Shown: piece after piece, positions 8,045-17,908 of the stretch | Position numbering within the stretch: the first letter of the stretch is position 1 | Layout of the letters: each line of letters starts with the position of its first letter | From: Rhodobacteraceae bacterium LMO-JJ12 | GTDB taxonomy: Bacteria; Pseudomonadota; Alphaproteobacteria; Rhodobacterales; Rhodobacteraceae | Assembly: GCA_021555075.1 (NCBI GenBank) | Contig: JAKGBX010000001.1 | Coordinates: 2,437,645-2,501,644, forward strand | DNA: 64,000 bases | Reading direction: 5' to 3' | The notes under the pieces: generated by a model | The model's database searches: none | What the model saw: only the letters and a program-made list of their open reading frames with translations | Told to the model about the DNA's origin: nothing | Position numbers and translations under genes: made by a program

Positions 8045-8512
8045 TCACACACCACCCGCTTTCGCTTTCATCTCCCAGCGACCGCTCTCTTCGGACCAGT
8101 ATTGCGCTTCGCATCCCGCATCGGTGAGCGTCTTCCACTGAACGCGCGCCACCGACAAGGCGGCCGCCTCGTTGCCATCAAAAAGGATGCAGGCCCGCTC
8201 CATCGTCGTCACTTCCTGCGCGCTGATCTCGGCACCGTCCACCGCCATCAGACAATTCGCGCCGTTGGGGTTGCGCGTATCTGCCGTAAGCAACACAGGT
8301 TGAAGCGCGTCATGTTCTCCCCCCGCCTTCCCATGGGCAAGGAATTGATCTTCTGGCCCCAGCCATAGCTTTTGGTCCAGCCAGTCAAGCCGCGCCGCAT
8401 CTTGGCCGCGCACGATCACCTTCCAACCCCGCTCGCGCGACCGCACCAGCAGGTCAGGTAGCACCGCCTCCAACGGGCGACGGGTCAGATGATAGAAGAA
8501 AATCGCGCCCAT
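8045..8512 (-). CDS. holC: DNA polymerase III subunit chi
   Basis: A 155-residue protein starting MGAIFFYHLTRRPLEAVLPDLL, with the conserved segment LDQKLWLGPEDQFLAHG and a C-terminal half (ACILFDGNEAAALSVARVQWKTL) typical of alphaproteobacterial chi. Chi links the clamp loader, through psi, to single-stranded-DNA-binding protein at the replication fork. GAGG lies five bases before the ATG. It follows pepA by 22 bases on the same strand, the gene pair also seen in many proteobacteria. Confidence 0.88.
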   Translation of the reverse strand: MGAIFFYHLTRRPLEAVLPDLLVRSRERGWKVIVRGQDAARLDWLDQKLWLGPEDQFLAHGKAGGEHDALQPVLLTADTRNPNGANCLMAVDGAEISAQEVTTMERACILFDGNEAAALSVARVQWKTLTDAGCEAQYWSEESGRWEMKAKAGGV

Positions 8513-8534
8513 AACACCTCAACTTTAACTTGAA

Positions 8535-10004
8535 CTACGCCTCATAACCATCCTGTATCAAACGGTTAAGCGCCATAACACCCCAGCCCGTGGCCCCTTT
8601 GGGCGCATGCGCGGTTTCCGACTTCACCGATGCGACCCCGGCAATATCAAGATGTATCCAAGGCACACCATCCTTCACAAAGCGTTGCAGGAATTGTGCC
8701 GCCGTGATCGACCCAGCAGGGCGACCGCCCACATTCTTCATATCGGCAATTCGCGACTTCAAGAGCTCGTCATATTCCGGGTCAAGCGGCATCCGCCAGG
8801 CACCTTCGCCCTCGACCTCAGCGGCCTTCAGGAACGCTTTGCAGATTGCATCATCGTTGGAAAAGACACCTGCTTTGGTGTGCCCCAGCCCGATGACGAT
8901 CGCACCGGTCAACGTCGCAAGATCAATCATCCCGACAGGTTTGAAACGGTCCTGCGCATACCACATCACATCCGCCAGAACCAAACGACCTTCGGCATCG
9001 GTGTTGATCACCTCGATCGTGTCGCCCTTCATCGAGGTGACGACATCACCGGGCCGCGTGGCCCGCCCCGAAGGCATATTTTCGACCAGCCCGATCAATC
9101 CGACAACATTGGCATTGGCCTTGCGAAGCGCCAGCGCGCGCATCACGCCCGCGACCACACCGGCGCCGCCCATATCCATCGTCATGTCTTCCATGCCGGC
9201 TGCGGGTTTCAGAGAAATACCACCCGTATCAAACACCACACCCTTGCCGACAAGCGCCAGCGGCGCAGCCCCCTTTTCGCCGCCAAGCCACTGGGCAACA
9301 ACAACCTTTGAGGGGCTATCGCTCCCCTGGCCAACCGACAGAAGGCTACCCATCCCAAGTTTTTCCAGCGCCTTCTCTTCAAGCACTTCCACCTTGAGCC
9401 CCAGCTTCTCCATATCTTTCAGACGTTCAGCAAAGCTGGTGGTGGTCAGATGATTGGCCGGCTCATTGACCAGGTCACGGGTAAAATGCACCCCTTCCGC
9501 AACGGCCAACCCCGCAGCGCAAGCCGCTTTCAAATCATCCGCCTTCGACGCCATGACCAGAACATCGCCACGCTCGGCGGGATCAGCTGTCTTGTGCACC
9601 TCAAAGCTGTATGCGCGCAGGGCCAACCCGGTGACAATCTCATCCGCCTTGCCCGTGTTGCCCGCCAACAAGAGCATTCCCGCCTTGCCCAGAACCTTGG
9701 CCAATGCGGCCCCGGCTTTGCGCGCGTCTTTGACTGACGGGCGCTTGTCGAGCTTCACAACGTCCAACGCCTCGGTCACAAGACCCGACGGATACCCAAG
9801 GCTGATCACGTCGCCTTGCTTGGCTTTCTTCCAACTATCGGTTTCGAGCAACCGGGCCAGCGCCCCGCGGCAAAGCCGGTTCACCCGGCGCGCAGCACGG
9901 TCGAGCTTGCCCTCTGCCCCAACGATCACCGCCACGCGGCCCGTGGCTTCTGCAATCTTCTCGATATCCGTCTCAACGAAGGAAAATCCCACCAATCCGG
10001 CCAT
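8535..10004 (-). CDS. pepA: Leucyl aminopeptidase (M17, cytosol aminopeptidase)
   Basis: A 489-residue M17 peptidase. The C-terminal catalytic domain shows LVGKGVVFDTGGISLKP (about 252-267) with the first metal ligands and catalytic lysine, DMTMDMGGAG (273-282), and the family signature NTDAEGRL (334-341). It removes N-terminal residues from peptides in the cytoplasm using two divalent metals. PepA proteins of other bacteria can also bind DNA in site-specific recombination and carAB control. The start at 10004 has GGAG nine bases upstream; the 11-residue longer frame is not favoured. It is divergent from lptF and probably cotranscribed with holC. Confidence 0.93.
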   Translation of the reverse strand: MAGLVGFSFVETDIEKIAEATGRVAVIVGAEGKLDRAARRVNRLCRGALARLLETDSWKKAKQGDVISLGYPSGLVTEALDVVKLDKRPSVKDARKAGAALAKVLGKAGMLLLAGNTGKADEIVTGLALRAYSFEVHKTADPAERGDVLVMASKADDLKAACAAGLAVAEGVHFTRDLVNEPANHLTTTSFAERLKDMEKLGLKVEVLEEKALEKLGMGSLLSVGQGSDSPSKVVVAQWLGGEKGAAPLALVGKGVVFDTGGISLKPAAGMEDMTMDMGGAGVVAGVMRALALRKANANVVGLIGLVENMPSGRATRPGDVVTSMKGDTIEVINTDAEGRLVLADVMWYAQDRFKPVGMIDLATLTGAIVIGLGHTKAGVFSNDDAICKAFLKAAEVEGEGAWRMPLDPEYDELLKSRIADMKNVGGRPAGSITAAQFLQRFVKDGVPWIHLDIAGVASVKSETAHAPKGATGWGVMALNRLIQDGYEA

Positions 10005-10249
10005 TGTTTCTGCTCCAAGTTTGTCCTTTGCCAACACCTAATGCGTTTCGCAGGCGAGTTGAACACCAAGTTGCCGTTCCGATGCGCCGCACCTCCGGTT
10101 TGTGGGCCGCCTCCTGGCCGACGCGTCGCGCCAATAATTCCCCGGCACACAGCCGCCGACAAGGTCAGTTAGCAGTTTACCCTCCCTGCCCCTATGCAGT
10201 AGATTGCCCACAATATCTTGATGTCGATTTCGGTAATGGGGGTGCAGTT

Positions 10250-11386
10250 TTGGCCAGATTCGACAGATACATGCTGTCGCAACTCATGGTGCTGTTTGGC
10301 TTCTTCTCCCTCGTGCTGGTCTCGATTTACTGGATCAACCGCGCGGTCAAGCTGTTTGATGTGCTGATCGGCGATGGACAAACGGCCGGCGTCTTTGCCG
10401 AGTTCACTGCGTTATTGCTGCCCAACGTGATCCGCCTGGTGCTGCCGGTGGCCGGGTTTGCTGCCGCCGTCTATGTCACCAACCGGCTCAGTTCGGAAAG
10501 CGAACTGACCGTAATGCAGGCCACAGGTTTCTCGCCCTGGCGGCTGGCCCGTCCGGTGTTCACCTTCGGGCTGATTGTTGCGGCGATGATGGCGGTGCTG
10601 ACGCATTTTCTGGTGCCCACCTCTTTGGCACAACTCAAAGAGCGCGAAATCGAGATTTCGCGCAATGTAACCGCCAAGCTGCTGAGCGAAGGCACTTTCC
10701 TGCACCCCTCGGCGGGCGTAACCTTTTATATCCGCGAAATCTCGCCTCAAGGTGCGTTGCAGGACGTGTATCTATCCGACCGGCGCGGAACCAATGAAAG
10801 CGTGACCTACACCGCCGACACCGCCTTCATCGTGCGCGATGGCGACACCTCGAAACTCGTGATGCTTGACGGGTTGAGCCAACGGCTCGATCGCGGAACC
10901 AAACGGCTCTTCACCACGCATTTTGCAGATTTTTCCTATGATATCAGCGCGTTGATCGGCACAGATGAGGTGAACACCTTCAACGAAACCAACGCTTCAA
11001 CGCTTGAACTCCTTGCTGATCCGATGGATGTGTCCGTGCGCTCCGGCTCAAAGCTGGGCGTGGTAATCGAAGAGTTGCACGGACGCTTCAATCAGCCCCT
11101 GTTATGCTTGGCGGCGGCCCTGATCGGGTTTGCTTCGCTTCTGGTCGGCGGGTTTAGCCGCTTTGGCGTCTGGAAACAGATTGTCGGTGCCGTCGTTGTA
11201 CTGGTGCTGTTGAAACTAGTCGAAGGCGCGGTGTCCGAACCGGTGCGTGCCAACCCGTCTGTCTGGCCGTTGATCTACCTGCCCTCTCTGATCGGATTTG
11301 GCGTCGCAGCGGCGCTCTTGGCCTGGGCGGGGCGCAATCGCAGCATCGGATCCAAACTGACACCGCGCGTAGAGGTGGTAGCATGA
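10250..11386 (+). CDS. lptF: LPS export ABC transporter permease LptF
   Basis: A 378-residue inner-membrane protein of the LptF/LptG (YjgP/YjgQ) family. The first membrane segment lies in MLSQLMVLFGFFSLVLVSIYW, two more follow within the first 110 residues, then a periplasmic beta-jellyroll domain (about 115-260) and three C-terminal helices. With LptG and LptB it extracts lipopolysaccharide from the inner membrane and passes it to LptC and LptA. The start is probably TTG at 10250, giving MARFDRYMLSQ with a G-rich site upstream; ATG at 10271 is the alternative. The open frame extends to 10004 into the divergent pepA region and that part is unlikely to be coding. The stop overlaps lptG (ATGA). 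Confidence 0.88.
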   Translation: MARFDRYMLSQLMVLFGFFSLVLVSIYWINRAVKLFDVLIGDGQTAGVFAEFTALLLPNVIRLVLPVAGFAAAVYVTNRLSSESELTVMQATGFSPWRLARPVFTFGLIVAAMMAVLTHFLVPTSLAQLKEREIEISRNVTAKLLSEGTFLHPSAGVTFYIREISPQGALQDVYLSDRRGTNESVTYTADTAFIVRDGDTSKLVMLDGLSQRLDRGTKRLFTTHFADFSYDISALIGTDEVNTFNETNASTLELLADPMDVSVRSGSKLGVVIEELHGRFNQPLLCLAAALIGFASLLVGGFSRFGVWKQIVGAVVVLVLLKLVEGAVSEPVRANPSVWPLIYLPSLIGFGVAAALLAWAGRNRSIGSKLTPRVEVVA

Positions 11387-12480
11387 GGCTGCATCTCTAT
11401 TTCGCGCGCAAGTTCACCTGGATGTTCCTTGGCCTTCTCGGCGTCTTCTTCCTGCTTCAGGCCTTGATCGACCTGATCGAACAGATGCGCAGGCTCGACA
11501 ACACCCAAGCCAGCTTTGCCGACATGCTTGGGTTGACGCTTCTGAATGCCCCCGAAGGGCTTGATCAGATCCTGCCGCTGGTGATGATCCTCTCCACTGT
11601 GGCGCTGTTCATCGGGTTGGCGCGGTCATCAGAACTGGTGGTGGTGCGCGCGGTGGGTCGCTCAGGGTTGCGCGCGCTGATTGCGCCGATTGCCGTGGCC
11701 TTGCTTATCGGCGGTTTCGCGGTCACGACATTCAACCCGATCGTTGCCGCCACGTCCAAACGGTATCATGAACTCTACCAGCGCTACGTCTCGGGCGGCC
11801 AAGAGGTGCTGTCGATCTCGGCCGAGGGCCTGTGGCTGCGTCAGGGCGGCCCCGAAGGCCAGACCGTGATCCGCGCCTCTTCGGCCAACCCCGAAGCGAC
11901 CGTATTTTATGACGTCACCTTCCTCGCCTACGGCCCGACAGGCGGCCCCTTTCAGCGAATCGAGGCAAACGAAGCCGAGCTTGGCAGCGGCGCCTGGATA
12001 CTCAGCGACGCCAAGGTCTGGCTGCTTGGCTCCGGCCAGAACCCCGAAGGCAGCGCCAAGCTGCACGACAGACTCGAGTTGCCTTCAACCCTCACACATG
12101 ACCGAATCCGTGACAGTTTCGGCAAGCCGGGCGCGATCTCGATCTGGGATCTGCCGCGCTTCATCTCCCAACTTGAACAGGCCGGGTTTTCGGCGCGGCG
12201 CCATTCAGTCTGGTTTCAAATGGAACTGGCGCGACCACTCTTTCTCACCGCAATGGTGCTGATCGGCGCAGCCTTTACCATGCGCCATGCGCGCGGTGGC
12301 GGCACCGGCGTGCGCGTGCTGATCTCGCTGCTGCTGGGCTTTGGCCTTTATTACATCCGCAACTTCGCTCAGATCCTCGGTGAAAACGGCCAAATCCCTA
12401 TAATGTTGGCTGCATGGGCGCCGCCGCTTGCCGCTGCACTTCTAGGCGTCGGGCTCTTGCTGCATACGGAGGACGGATGA
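11383..12480 (+). CDS. lptG: LPS export ABC transporter permease LptG
   Basis: A 365-residue partner of LptF with the same layout. The N-terminal membrane helix spans FTWMFLGLLGVFFLLQALIDL, a second pair is around residues 60-120, a periplasmic domain follows, and three helices close the protein (FLTAMVLIGAAFTMRHARGG, VRVLISLLLGFGLYYI, LAAWAPPLAAALLGVGLLL). It starts four bases inside lptF and ends four bases inside lptD (both ATGA overlaps), so the three genes are translationally coupled and the envelope components are made together. Confidence 0.93.
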   Translation: MRLHLYFARKFTWMFLGLLGVFFLLQALIDLIEQMRRLDNTQASFADMLGLTLLNAPEGLDQILPLVMILSTVALFIGLARSSELVVVRAVGRSGLRALIAPIAVALLIGGFAVTTFNPIVAATSKRYHELYQRYVSGGQEVLSISAEGLWLRQGGPEGQTVIRASSANPEATVFYDVTFLAYGPTGGPFQRIEANEAELGSGAWILSDAKVWLLGSGQNPEGSAKLHDRLELPSTLTHDRIRDSFGKPGAISIWDLPRFISQLEQAGFSARRHSVWFQMELARPLFLTAMVLIGAAFTMRHARGGGTGVRVLISLLLGFGLYYIRNFAQILGENGQIPIMLAAWAPPLAAALLGVGLLLHTEDG

Positions 12481-14666
12481 TCCGATTGCTGCGCCCTGCC
12501 TTGATCGTCCTGCTGGTGGCCCTGTTTGCGACGCCGCAACCCACTATGGCCCAAGAGACGCCCGTCAATGCATCTGACGGCCCGGCGGTGCTTGTCGCTG
12601 ACAAGGTCTGGCTCGAAGGCAATACCCGGCTGATCGCCTCGGGCAATGTCGAGGCGCTTTACGACGATGTGCGCATCAAGGCGACGCGGATCACCTATGA
12701 CCGCAGTTCCGATCAACTCAGCATCGAAGGCCCGATCACCATCACGTCGGGCGACGACGTGATGGTTCTGGCCGACGCCGCCGAGATGGACCCGGCTTGG
12801 CATGATGGCCTTCTCACCGGCGCACGCATGGTGTTGAACCAACAGGTTCAACTGGCCGCGCATCAGCTTGCGCGCGTCAACGGGCGCTATTCTGAGCTCT
12901 ACAAGGCTACCGTTACCTCTTGCCGGGTTTGCAACGATGGCCGCCCTCCACTCTGGCAGATCCGGGCGCGCCGGGTCATCCATGATCAGATCGAACGCCA
13001 GCTCTATTTCGAAAATGCCCAGTTCCGCGTAATGGACGTGCCGATCTTCTATCTGCCGCGCCTGCGCCTGCCTGACCCGACACTGGCGCGCGCCACCGGC
13101 TTTTTGATCCCCAAGATCGCTGGCAACAGCGAGATCGGCACCGGGATCAAGATTCCATATTTCATTCGCATGGGCGATCACCGCGATCTGACGGTTACGC
13201 CTTATCTCTCGTCCAACACCCGCACGGTTGAGCTACGCTATCGTCAGGCGTTCCGCACAGGACGGATCGAGTTCGAGGGCGCACTCAGTAGTGACAACCT
13301 GACCAGCCGCGACTATCGCGGCTATCTCTTTGCCGAGGGTCTCTTCAATCTCAAGCGCGATTACAAACTGAGCTTCGATGTCGAGATGACCAGCGACAAG
13401 ACCTACCTGGTCGATTACGATTTTTCCGACAAGGACCGGCTCGACAGCGAAATTGCAATCACCCGGGTGCGGCGCGATGAATACATCCGTAGCGCATTGG
13501 TAAACTACCACACGCTCAGGGTTGGCGAAGATAGCTCGACCATGCCTTCGATCATCGGCGACGTCACCTACGAGCGACGGTTTTTCCCGCGCGCAATGGG
13601 CGGCGAGTTGCGCTTTTCGGCGGGGCTGCATTCGCATTATCGCTATTCTCAGCTTGGCATAGATGGCCCCGACCTTGACCCTCCGTCTGGCCCGCTGGTT
13701 GATGGCCGCGATGTCACAAGAATCGAAGCCGAAGCGATGTGGCTCAGGAGCTGGACGGTTGGCCCCGGCCTGCGCGCCGGTGTCCAGATGGGGGTCGCGA
13801 TTGACCAGTTCTATACCGGCAACGATCTCACCCGTCCCTCTCATGCCTCCCAGATCACACCAATGGCCGCCTTCAGCCTGCGCTGGCCCTGGCGCAAGAC
13901 TACAGGCCGTGGCGCCACTCACGTGATCGAGCCGATGATGCAACTCGCCTGGTCGGGCGGATCGAACCCCAATGTCGCCAATGACGAAAGCACGCGGGTC
14001 GAGTTTGACGAGGGCAACCTGATGTCGATCTCGCGCTTTCCTGCTGCTGACCGGCGCGAACGCGGGCTGGCCGCCGCCTATGGCCTCAACTGGACCCGGA
14101 TCGGTCCCAAGGGCATGCAGTCGAGCTTGGTTCTGGGGCAAATTACCCGCGAGACCGGCGATAGCAATTTCTCCTCTACATCCGGCTTGCGCGGCGTCAC
14201 CTCGGATCTCCTTGTGGCCGGGCAGATCAAGACGCAAAGCGGCCTGTCTCTCACTGGCCGGGCACTACTGGGTACAAATTTCAACCCCGCCAAGACGGAA
14301 GCGCGCGCGAGTTGGCAGACTTCACGCTATGCGCTTGGTGCCAGCTATGTCTGGCTCGGGGCGGATGCGGCAGAAGATCGCCTGGCAACGGTGTCTGAAT
14401 GGTCGGTGGACGGGCTCTACCGCTTCAACCGTCATTGGAGCGGCAGCGCCAACATGCGCTATGATGTCGTCTCCAACAATGCAGCCGAAGCGGGCCTCGG
14501 GTTGCAATACCGCAATGAATGCATTGAAATCGATCTTGCGGTTTCGCGCCGTTTCACATCCTCCATTATCCTTACCCCATCAACGGATTTCAGCTTTACC
14601 ATCGGTCTCAATGGCTTTAGCGCAAAAGCCAGCGACAAAACCTATACCCGCAAATGCAGAAATTAA
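12477..14666 (+). CDS. lptD: LPS assembly outer-membrane protein LptD
   Basis: A 729-residue outer-membrane protein. A signal peptide (MIRLLRPALIVLLVALFATP...TMAQ) precedes an OstA-type periplasmic domain (about 35-160: VLVADKVWLEGNTRLIASGNVEA, EGPITITSGDDV), followed by a long beta-barrel region rich in alternating aromatic and polar residues and ending in RKCRN. With lipoprotein LptE it inserts lipopolysaccharide into the outer leaflet. CRVCNDGRPP (about 152-161), an isolated Cys near 685 (NECIEIDL) and one near the C-terminus could form the structural disulfides. GGAGG lies just upstream of the ATG. Confidence 0.93.
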   Translation: MIRLLRPALIVLLVALFATPQPTMAQETPVNASDGPAVLVADKVWLEGNTRLIASGNVEALYDDVRIKATRITYDRSSDQLSIEGPITITSGDDVMVLADAAEMDPAWHDGLLTGARMVLNQQVQLAAHQLARVNGRYSELYKATVTSCRVCNDGRPPLWQIRARRVIHDQIERQLYFENAQFRVMDVPIFYLPRLRLPDPTLARATGFLIPKIAGNSEIGTGIKIPYFIRMGDHRDLTVTPYLSSNTRTVELRYRQAFRTGRIEFEGALSSDNLTSRDYRGYLFAEGLFNLKRDYKLSFDVEMTSDKTYLVDYDFSDKDRLDSEIAITRVRRDEYIRSALVNYHTLRVGEDSSTMPSIIGDVTYERRFFPRAMGGELRFSAGLHSHYRYSQLGIDGPDLDPPSGPLVDGRDVTRIEAEAMWLRSWTVGPGLRAGVQMGVAIDQFYTGNDLTRPSHASQITPMAAFSLRWPWRKTTGRGATHVIEPMMQLAWSGGSNPNVANDESTRVEFDEGNLMSISRFPAADRRERGLAAAYGLNWTRIGPKGMQSSLVLGQITRETGDSNFSSTSGLRGVTSDLLVAGQIKTQSGLSLTGRALLGTNFNPAKTEARASWQTSRYALGASYVWLGADAAEDRLATVSEWSVDGLYRFNRHWSGSANMRYDVVSNNAAEAGLGLQYRNECIEIDLAVSRRFTSSIILTPSTDFSFTIGLNGFSAKASDKTYTRKCRN

Positions 14667-14806
14667 GGCATTTTGACAGAGCTTTGCGGAACAACATAAT
14701 GTCCGGACACCAAGGACGAATGGATGATGCACACGTCTTGAATTCAAGTTATGTTCCAACTCGAACTCGAAACGTTTCAAGCAGAAGACACAGCAGGACA
14801 GGCAGC

Positions 14807-16045
14807 ATGATGAACCCGATCGCCAAATTGTTTTCCAACATGGCCCTCATCGTGGCCACCACGGTAATCCTGACGGGCACAGCACCACAACCGGCACTGG
14901 CCCAGAATCTGTTTGCACCGGTCATCAAGGTCAATGACAAGGTGATCACCCGCTATGAGCTTGAGCAGCGCACGCGCATGCTGCAACTCTTCCGCCAGCC
15001 GGGCGACCCGCGGGAAGCCGCCCATGATCAACTGATCGAAGAACGTCTCAAGTTGGACGCAGCAGAATCGCTGGGTCTTGAGGTTACCGAAGATGAAATC
15101 GCCGCCGGCATGGAAGAATTCGCCGGCCGCGCCAATCTCAATACCGAACAATTCCTCCAGGCGCTCGCCGGTGCCGGCGTGTCGGAACAGACCTATCGCG
15201 ATTTCATCGTCGCCGGGGTGGCATGGCGCACATTGGTGCGTGCGAAATTCGGCCCCCGCGTGCAAGTCGGCGAGGCTGACGTGGAACGCGCCTTGGCATC
15301 AAGCGCCACATCGAACGTGCGGGTGCTGATTTCCGAGATCTATATCGCCGCCCAGCCTGGCCGTGAAGCACAGGCCGAGGCGCGCGCGCGTGAAATCTCC
15401 CAGATCACCTCGATCACCGGTTTCGCCCAGGCTGCGCGCAAATATTCCGCCGCAGGAAGCCGTGGACGTGGCGGCAAGATCAACTGGATGCCGATCAACC
15501 AACTGCCCCCGGCGGTGCGCGGTCAGATCCTCGGGCTCGCGCCGGGTCAGGTCACCCAGCCGCTTCCGATTCCCGGTGCCATCGCATTGTTTCAACTGCG
15601 CGCCATCGAGGAAGGCAAAGCCACCGAGCCGGAATACGCCGCAATCGAATATGCCGCCTATTACATTCCTGGCGGGCGTAGCGACAAATCAATGGCAGCG
15701 GCCCGCAAGATCCGCAGCAAGATCGACACCTGCGACGACCTCTATGGCATCGCCAAGGGCCAACCCGAATCGGTGCTCGAGCGCGGATCGAAGAAGCCTG
15801 CGGAAATCCCGCATGATATCGCCATGGAACTGGCCAAGCTCGACAAACACGAGGTCTCGACCAATCTCACCCGTGCGAACGGCCAAACACTTGTTTTTCT
15901 GATGCTCTGCGGTCGGGTACCCTTGCTTGGTGAGGACATCTCGCGCGACAACGTCGCGGTCGGCATTCAGAATCGGCGGCTCGAAAGCTATGCCAAGGGC
16001 TATCTGGCCCAGCTACGCTCCGAGGCGCGCATCATCGAAAAATGA
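14807..16045 (+). CDS. surA: Periplasmic chaperone and peptidyl-prolyl isomerase SurA
   Basis: A 412-residue secreted protein. The signal peptide ends PALAQ, followed by a SurA N-terminal domain (about 40-160: IKVNDKVITRYELEQRTRMLQLF) and a parvulin domain (about 170-270: VLISEIYIAAQ, AARKYSAAGSRGRGGKINWMPINQLPPAVRGQILGLAPGQVT). SurA escorts unfolded barrel proteins such as LptD across the periplasm, so its place directly after lptD is functionally coherent. Two ATG codons occur in tandem at 14807 and 14810 with AGGA upstream; a longer frame to 14654 would overlap lptD and bury the signal peptide. The 140 bases between lptD and surA carry no other gene. Confidence 0.9.
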   Translation: MMNPIAKLFSNMALIVATTVILTGTAPQPALAQNLFAPVIKVNDKVITRYELEQRTRMLQLFRQPGDPREAAHDQLIEERLKLDAAESLGLEVTEDEIAAGMEEFAGRANLNTEQFLQALAGAGVSEQTYRDFIVAGVAWRTLVRAKFGPRVQVGEADVERALASSATSNVRVLISEIYIAAQPGREAQAEARAREISQITSITGFAQAARKYSAAGSRGRGGKINWMPINQLPPAVRGQILGLAPGQVTQPLPIPGAIALFQLRAIEEGKATEPEYAAIEYAAYYIPGGRSDKSMAAARKIRSKIDTCDDLYGIAKGQPESVLERGSKKPAEIPHDIAMELAKLDKHEVSTNLTRANGQTLVFLMLCGRVPLLGEDISRDNVAVGIQNRRLESYAKGYLAQLRSEARIIEK

Positions 16046-17067
16046 CCCCCCCGGCCCCCATCGCACTAACCTGCGGCGAACCGGCGGGGATCGGCCCAGA
16101 ACTGGCATTGAAGGCCTGGCAGGCATCGGAATGCCGGTTTGATTTCTTCTGGATCGGCGATCCCGCGCACCTGCCGAAAGGTGCGAATTTTATCGAGATC
16201 TCCACCCCCGGCGAGGCGCGCAAGGCGATGACAAGAGGCTTACCGGTCCTGCCGCATGCCTTTGCCGCCCCCGCCACGCCCGGTCACCCCGACCCGGCCA
16301 ATGCCCAGGGCGTGATCGACGTCATCACCCGCGCCGTCGCGCTGGTTCAGGCGGGCGAGGCCAGCGCGCTCTGCACTCTGCCGATCCACAAGAAAGCATT
16401 GAAAGACGGCGCCGGTTTCGCCTTTCCCGGCCATACCGAATTCCTTGCTCACTTGGCTGGAGTCGAGCGGGTGGTGATGATGCTGGCCAGCGAAAACCTG
16501 CGCGTCGTGCCCACGACCATCCATGTTGCCCTGCGCGATGTGGCCACGGTCCTTACACCCGATCTCCTGCGCGAAACCATCACGATAACCGCCGCCGGAC
16601 TTGAAAGCCAATTTGCAATTAAGTCGCCGCGCATCACTGTCGCCGGACTGAATCCGCACGCAGGCGAAGGCGGTGCGATGGGCGATGAAGAATTGACCTG
16701 GATGGCCCCTCTGATCGCCGAGATGCGGGCCGAGGGTTTTGATCTCTCTGGCCCCCTGTCTGCCGACACGATGTTTCATCCCGCCGCGCGCGCGCGCTAT
16801 GATGTCGCGATCTGCGCCTATCACGATCAGGCGCTGATTCCGATCAAGACACTTGATTTCGACCGCGGCGTAAACGTGACGCTGGGCCTTCCCTTCATCC
16901 GCACCTCGCCCGACCATGGCACCGCCTTTGACATTGCCGGGCGCGGCTTGGCCAATCCGTCGTCGACTGTCGAGGCGCTCAAACTGGCCAATGTCATGGC
17001 CACCAGCAGGCACAGCGCCATGAGTAGTTCTACCAAGCAAAAAAATCAGCGAGTGTCCCCAACGTGA
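16042..17067 (+). CDS. pdxA: 4-hydroxythreonine-4-phosphate dehydrogenase
   Basis: A 341-residue PdxA. It oxidises 4-phosphohydroxy-L-threonine with NAD in the deoxyxylulose-dependent route to pyridoxal phosphate. Visible features are the N-terminal [19 protein letters not shown], the metal-ligand segment [11 protein letters not shown], and [41 protein letters not shown] near the end. It starts four bases within surA (ATGA) and ends four bases within rsmA (GTGA). The last 20 or so residues ([14 protein letters not shown]) form a hydrophilic tail not obviously part of the fold. Placement between surA and rsmA is standard in proteobacteria. Confidence 0.95.
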   Translation: MTPPAPIALTCGEPAGIGPELALKAWQASECRFDFFWIGDPAHLPKGANFIEISTPGEARKAMTRGLPVLPHAFAAPATPGHPDPANAQGVIDVITRAVALVQAGEASALCTLPIHKKALKDGAGFAFPGHTEFLAHLAGVERVVMMLASENLRVVPTTIHVALRDVATVLTPDLLRETITITAAGLESQFAIKSPRITVAGLNPHAGEGGAMGDEELTWMAPLIAEMRAEGFDLSGPLSADTMFHPAARARYDVAICAYHDQALIPIKTLDFDRGVNVTLGLPFIRTSPDHGTAFDIAGRGLANPSSTVEALKLANVMATSRHSAMSSSTKQKNQRVSPT

Positions 17068-17906
17068 GCGGAATCGACAGCTTGCCCCCCCTGCGCGATG
17101 TGATTGCGACACATGACCTGCAGGCGCGCAAATCGCTGGGCCAGAATTTTCTGCTCGATTTGAACCTGACCGCCAAAATTGCCCGCGCTGCGGGGGATCT
17201 CACTCAGTCGGACGTGCTTGAAATCGGCCCCGGCCCCGGCGGGCTCACCCGCGGGCTTCTGGCCGAGGGCGCGCGCAAGGTGCTGGCCATCGAAAAAGAT
17301 CCGCGTTGCCTGCCGGCCCTTGCCGAAATCGCCGCCGCCTATCCCGGTCGCTTGCAGGTGATCGAGGGGGACGCGCTCAAGATCAATCCGCTCGAACATC
17401 TGAGTCCGCCGATACATATTGCCGCCAACCTGCCCTACAATGTGGGCACAGAACTGCTCGTCAGGTGGCTGACCCCGCCCACATGGCCGCCCTTCTGGGA
17501 CAGCCTGACGCTGATGTTTCAGCGCGAAGTGGCCGAGCGGATTGTGGCGCGCCCCGGCTCCAAGGCATACGGGCGCCTGGCACTTCTGGCGCAATGGCGC
17601 GCAGATGCCCAGATCGTGCTGTCGCTGCCGCCTCAGGCCTTCACTCCGCCGCCCAAGGTGTCCTCGGCCGTGGTACACCTCAAGGCACTGCCCGAGCCGC
17701 GCTTTCCTGCCGATCCTGCAATTCTGGAAAAACTTGTGGCAATGGCGTTCAACCAACGGCGCAAGATGCTACGCTCGGCGCTCAAAGGCTTCGGCCCTGA
17801 AATCGAAGATCATCTCGTGGCCGCCGGAATCGCCCCGACGGCGCGCGCCGAAACGATCGGCCTGGAAGATTTCTGCGCCCTGGCCAGATCACTCGCCGAC
17901 GGCTGA
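17064..17906 (+). CDS. rsmA: 16S rRNA (A1518/A1519-N6)-dimethyltransferase
   Basis: A 280-residue KsgA/RsmA methyltransferase with a GTG start. Motifs are SLGQNFLLD at the N-terminus, the SAM-binding [14 protein letters not shown] (about 53-66), the catalytic NLPYNV, and the C-terminal rRNA-binding domain [15 protein letters not shown]. It dimethylates two adjacent adenines at the end of helix 45 during 30S maturation. The start overlaps pdxA by four bases, making it the last gene of the operon. It is convergent with the DUF4167 gene two bases away. Confidence 0.95.
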   Translation: MSGIDSLPPLRDVIATHDLQARKSLGQNFLLDLNLTAKIARAAGDLTQSDVLEIGPGPGGLTRGLLAEGARKVLAIEKDPRCLPALAEIAAAYPGRLQVIEGDALKINPLEHLSPPIHIAANLPYNVGTELLVRWLTPPTWPPFWDSLTLMFQREVAERIVARPGSKAYGRLALLAQWRADAQIVLSLPPQAFTPPPKVSSAVVHLKALPEPRFPADPAILEKLVAMAFNQRRKMLRSALKGFGPEIEDHLVAAGIAPTARAETIGLEDFCALARSLADG

Positions 17907-17908
17907 CC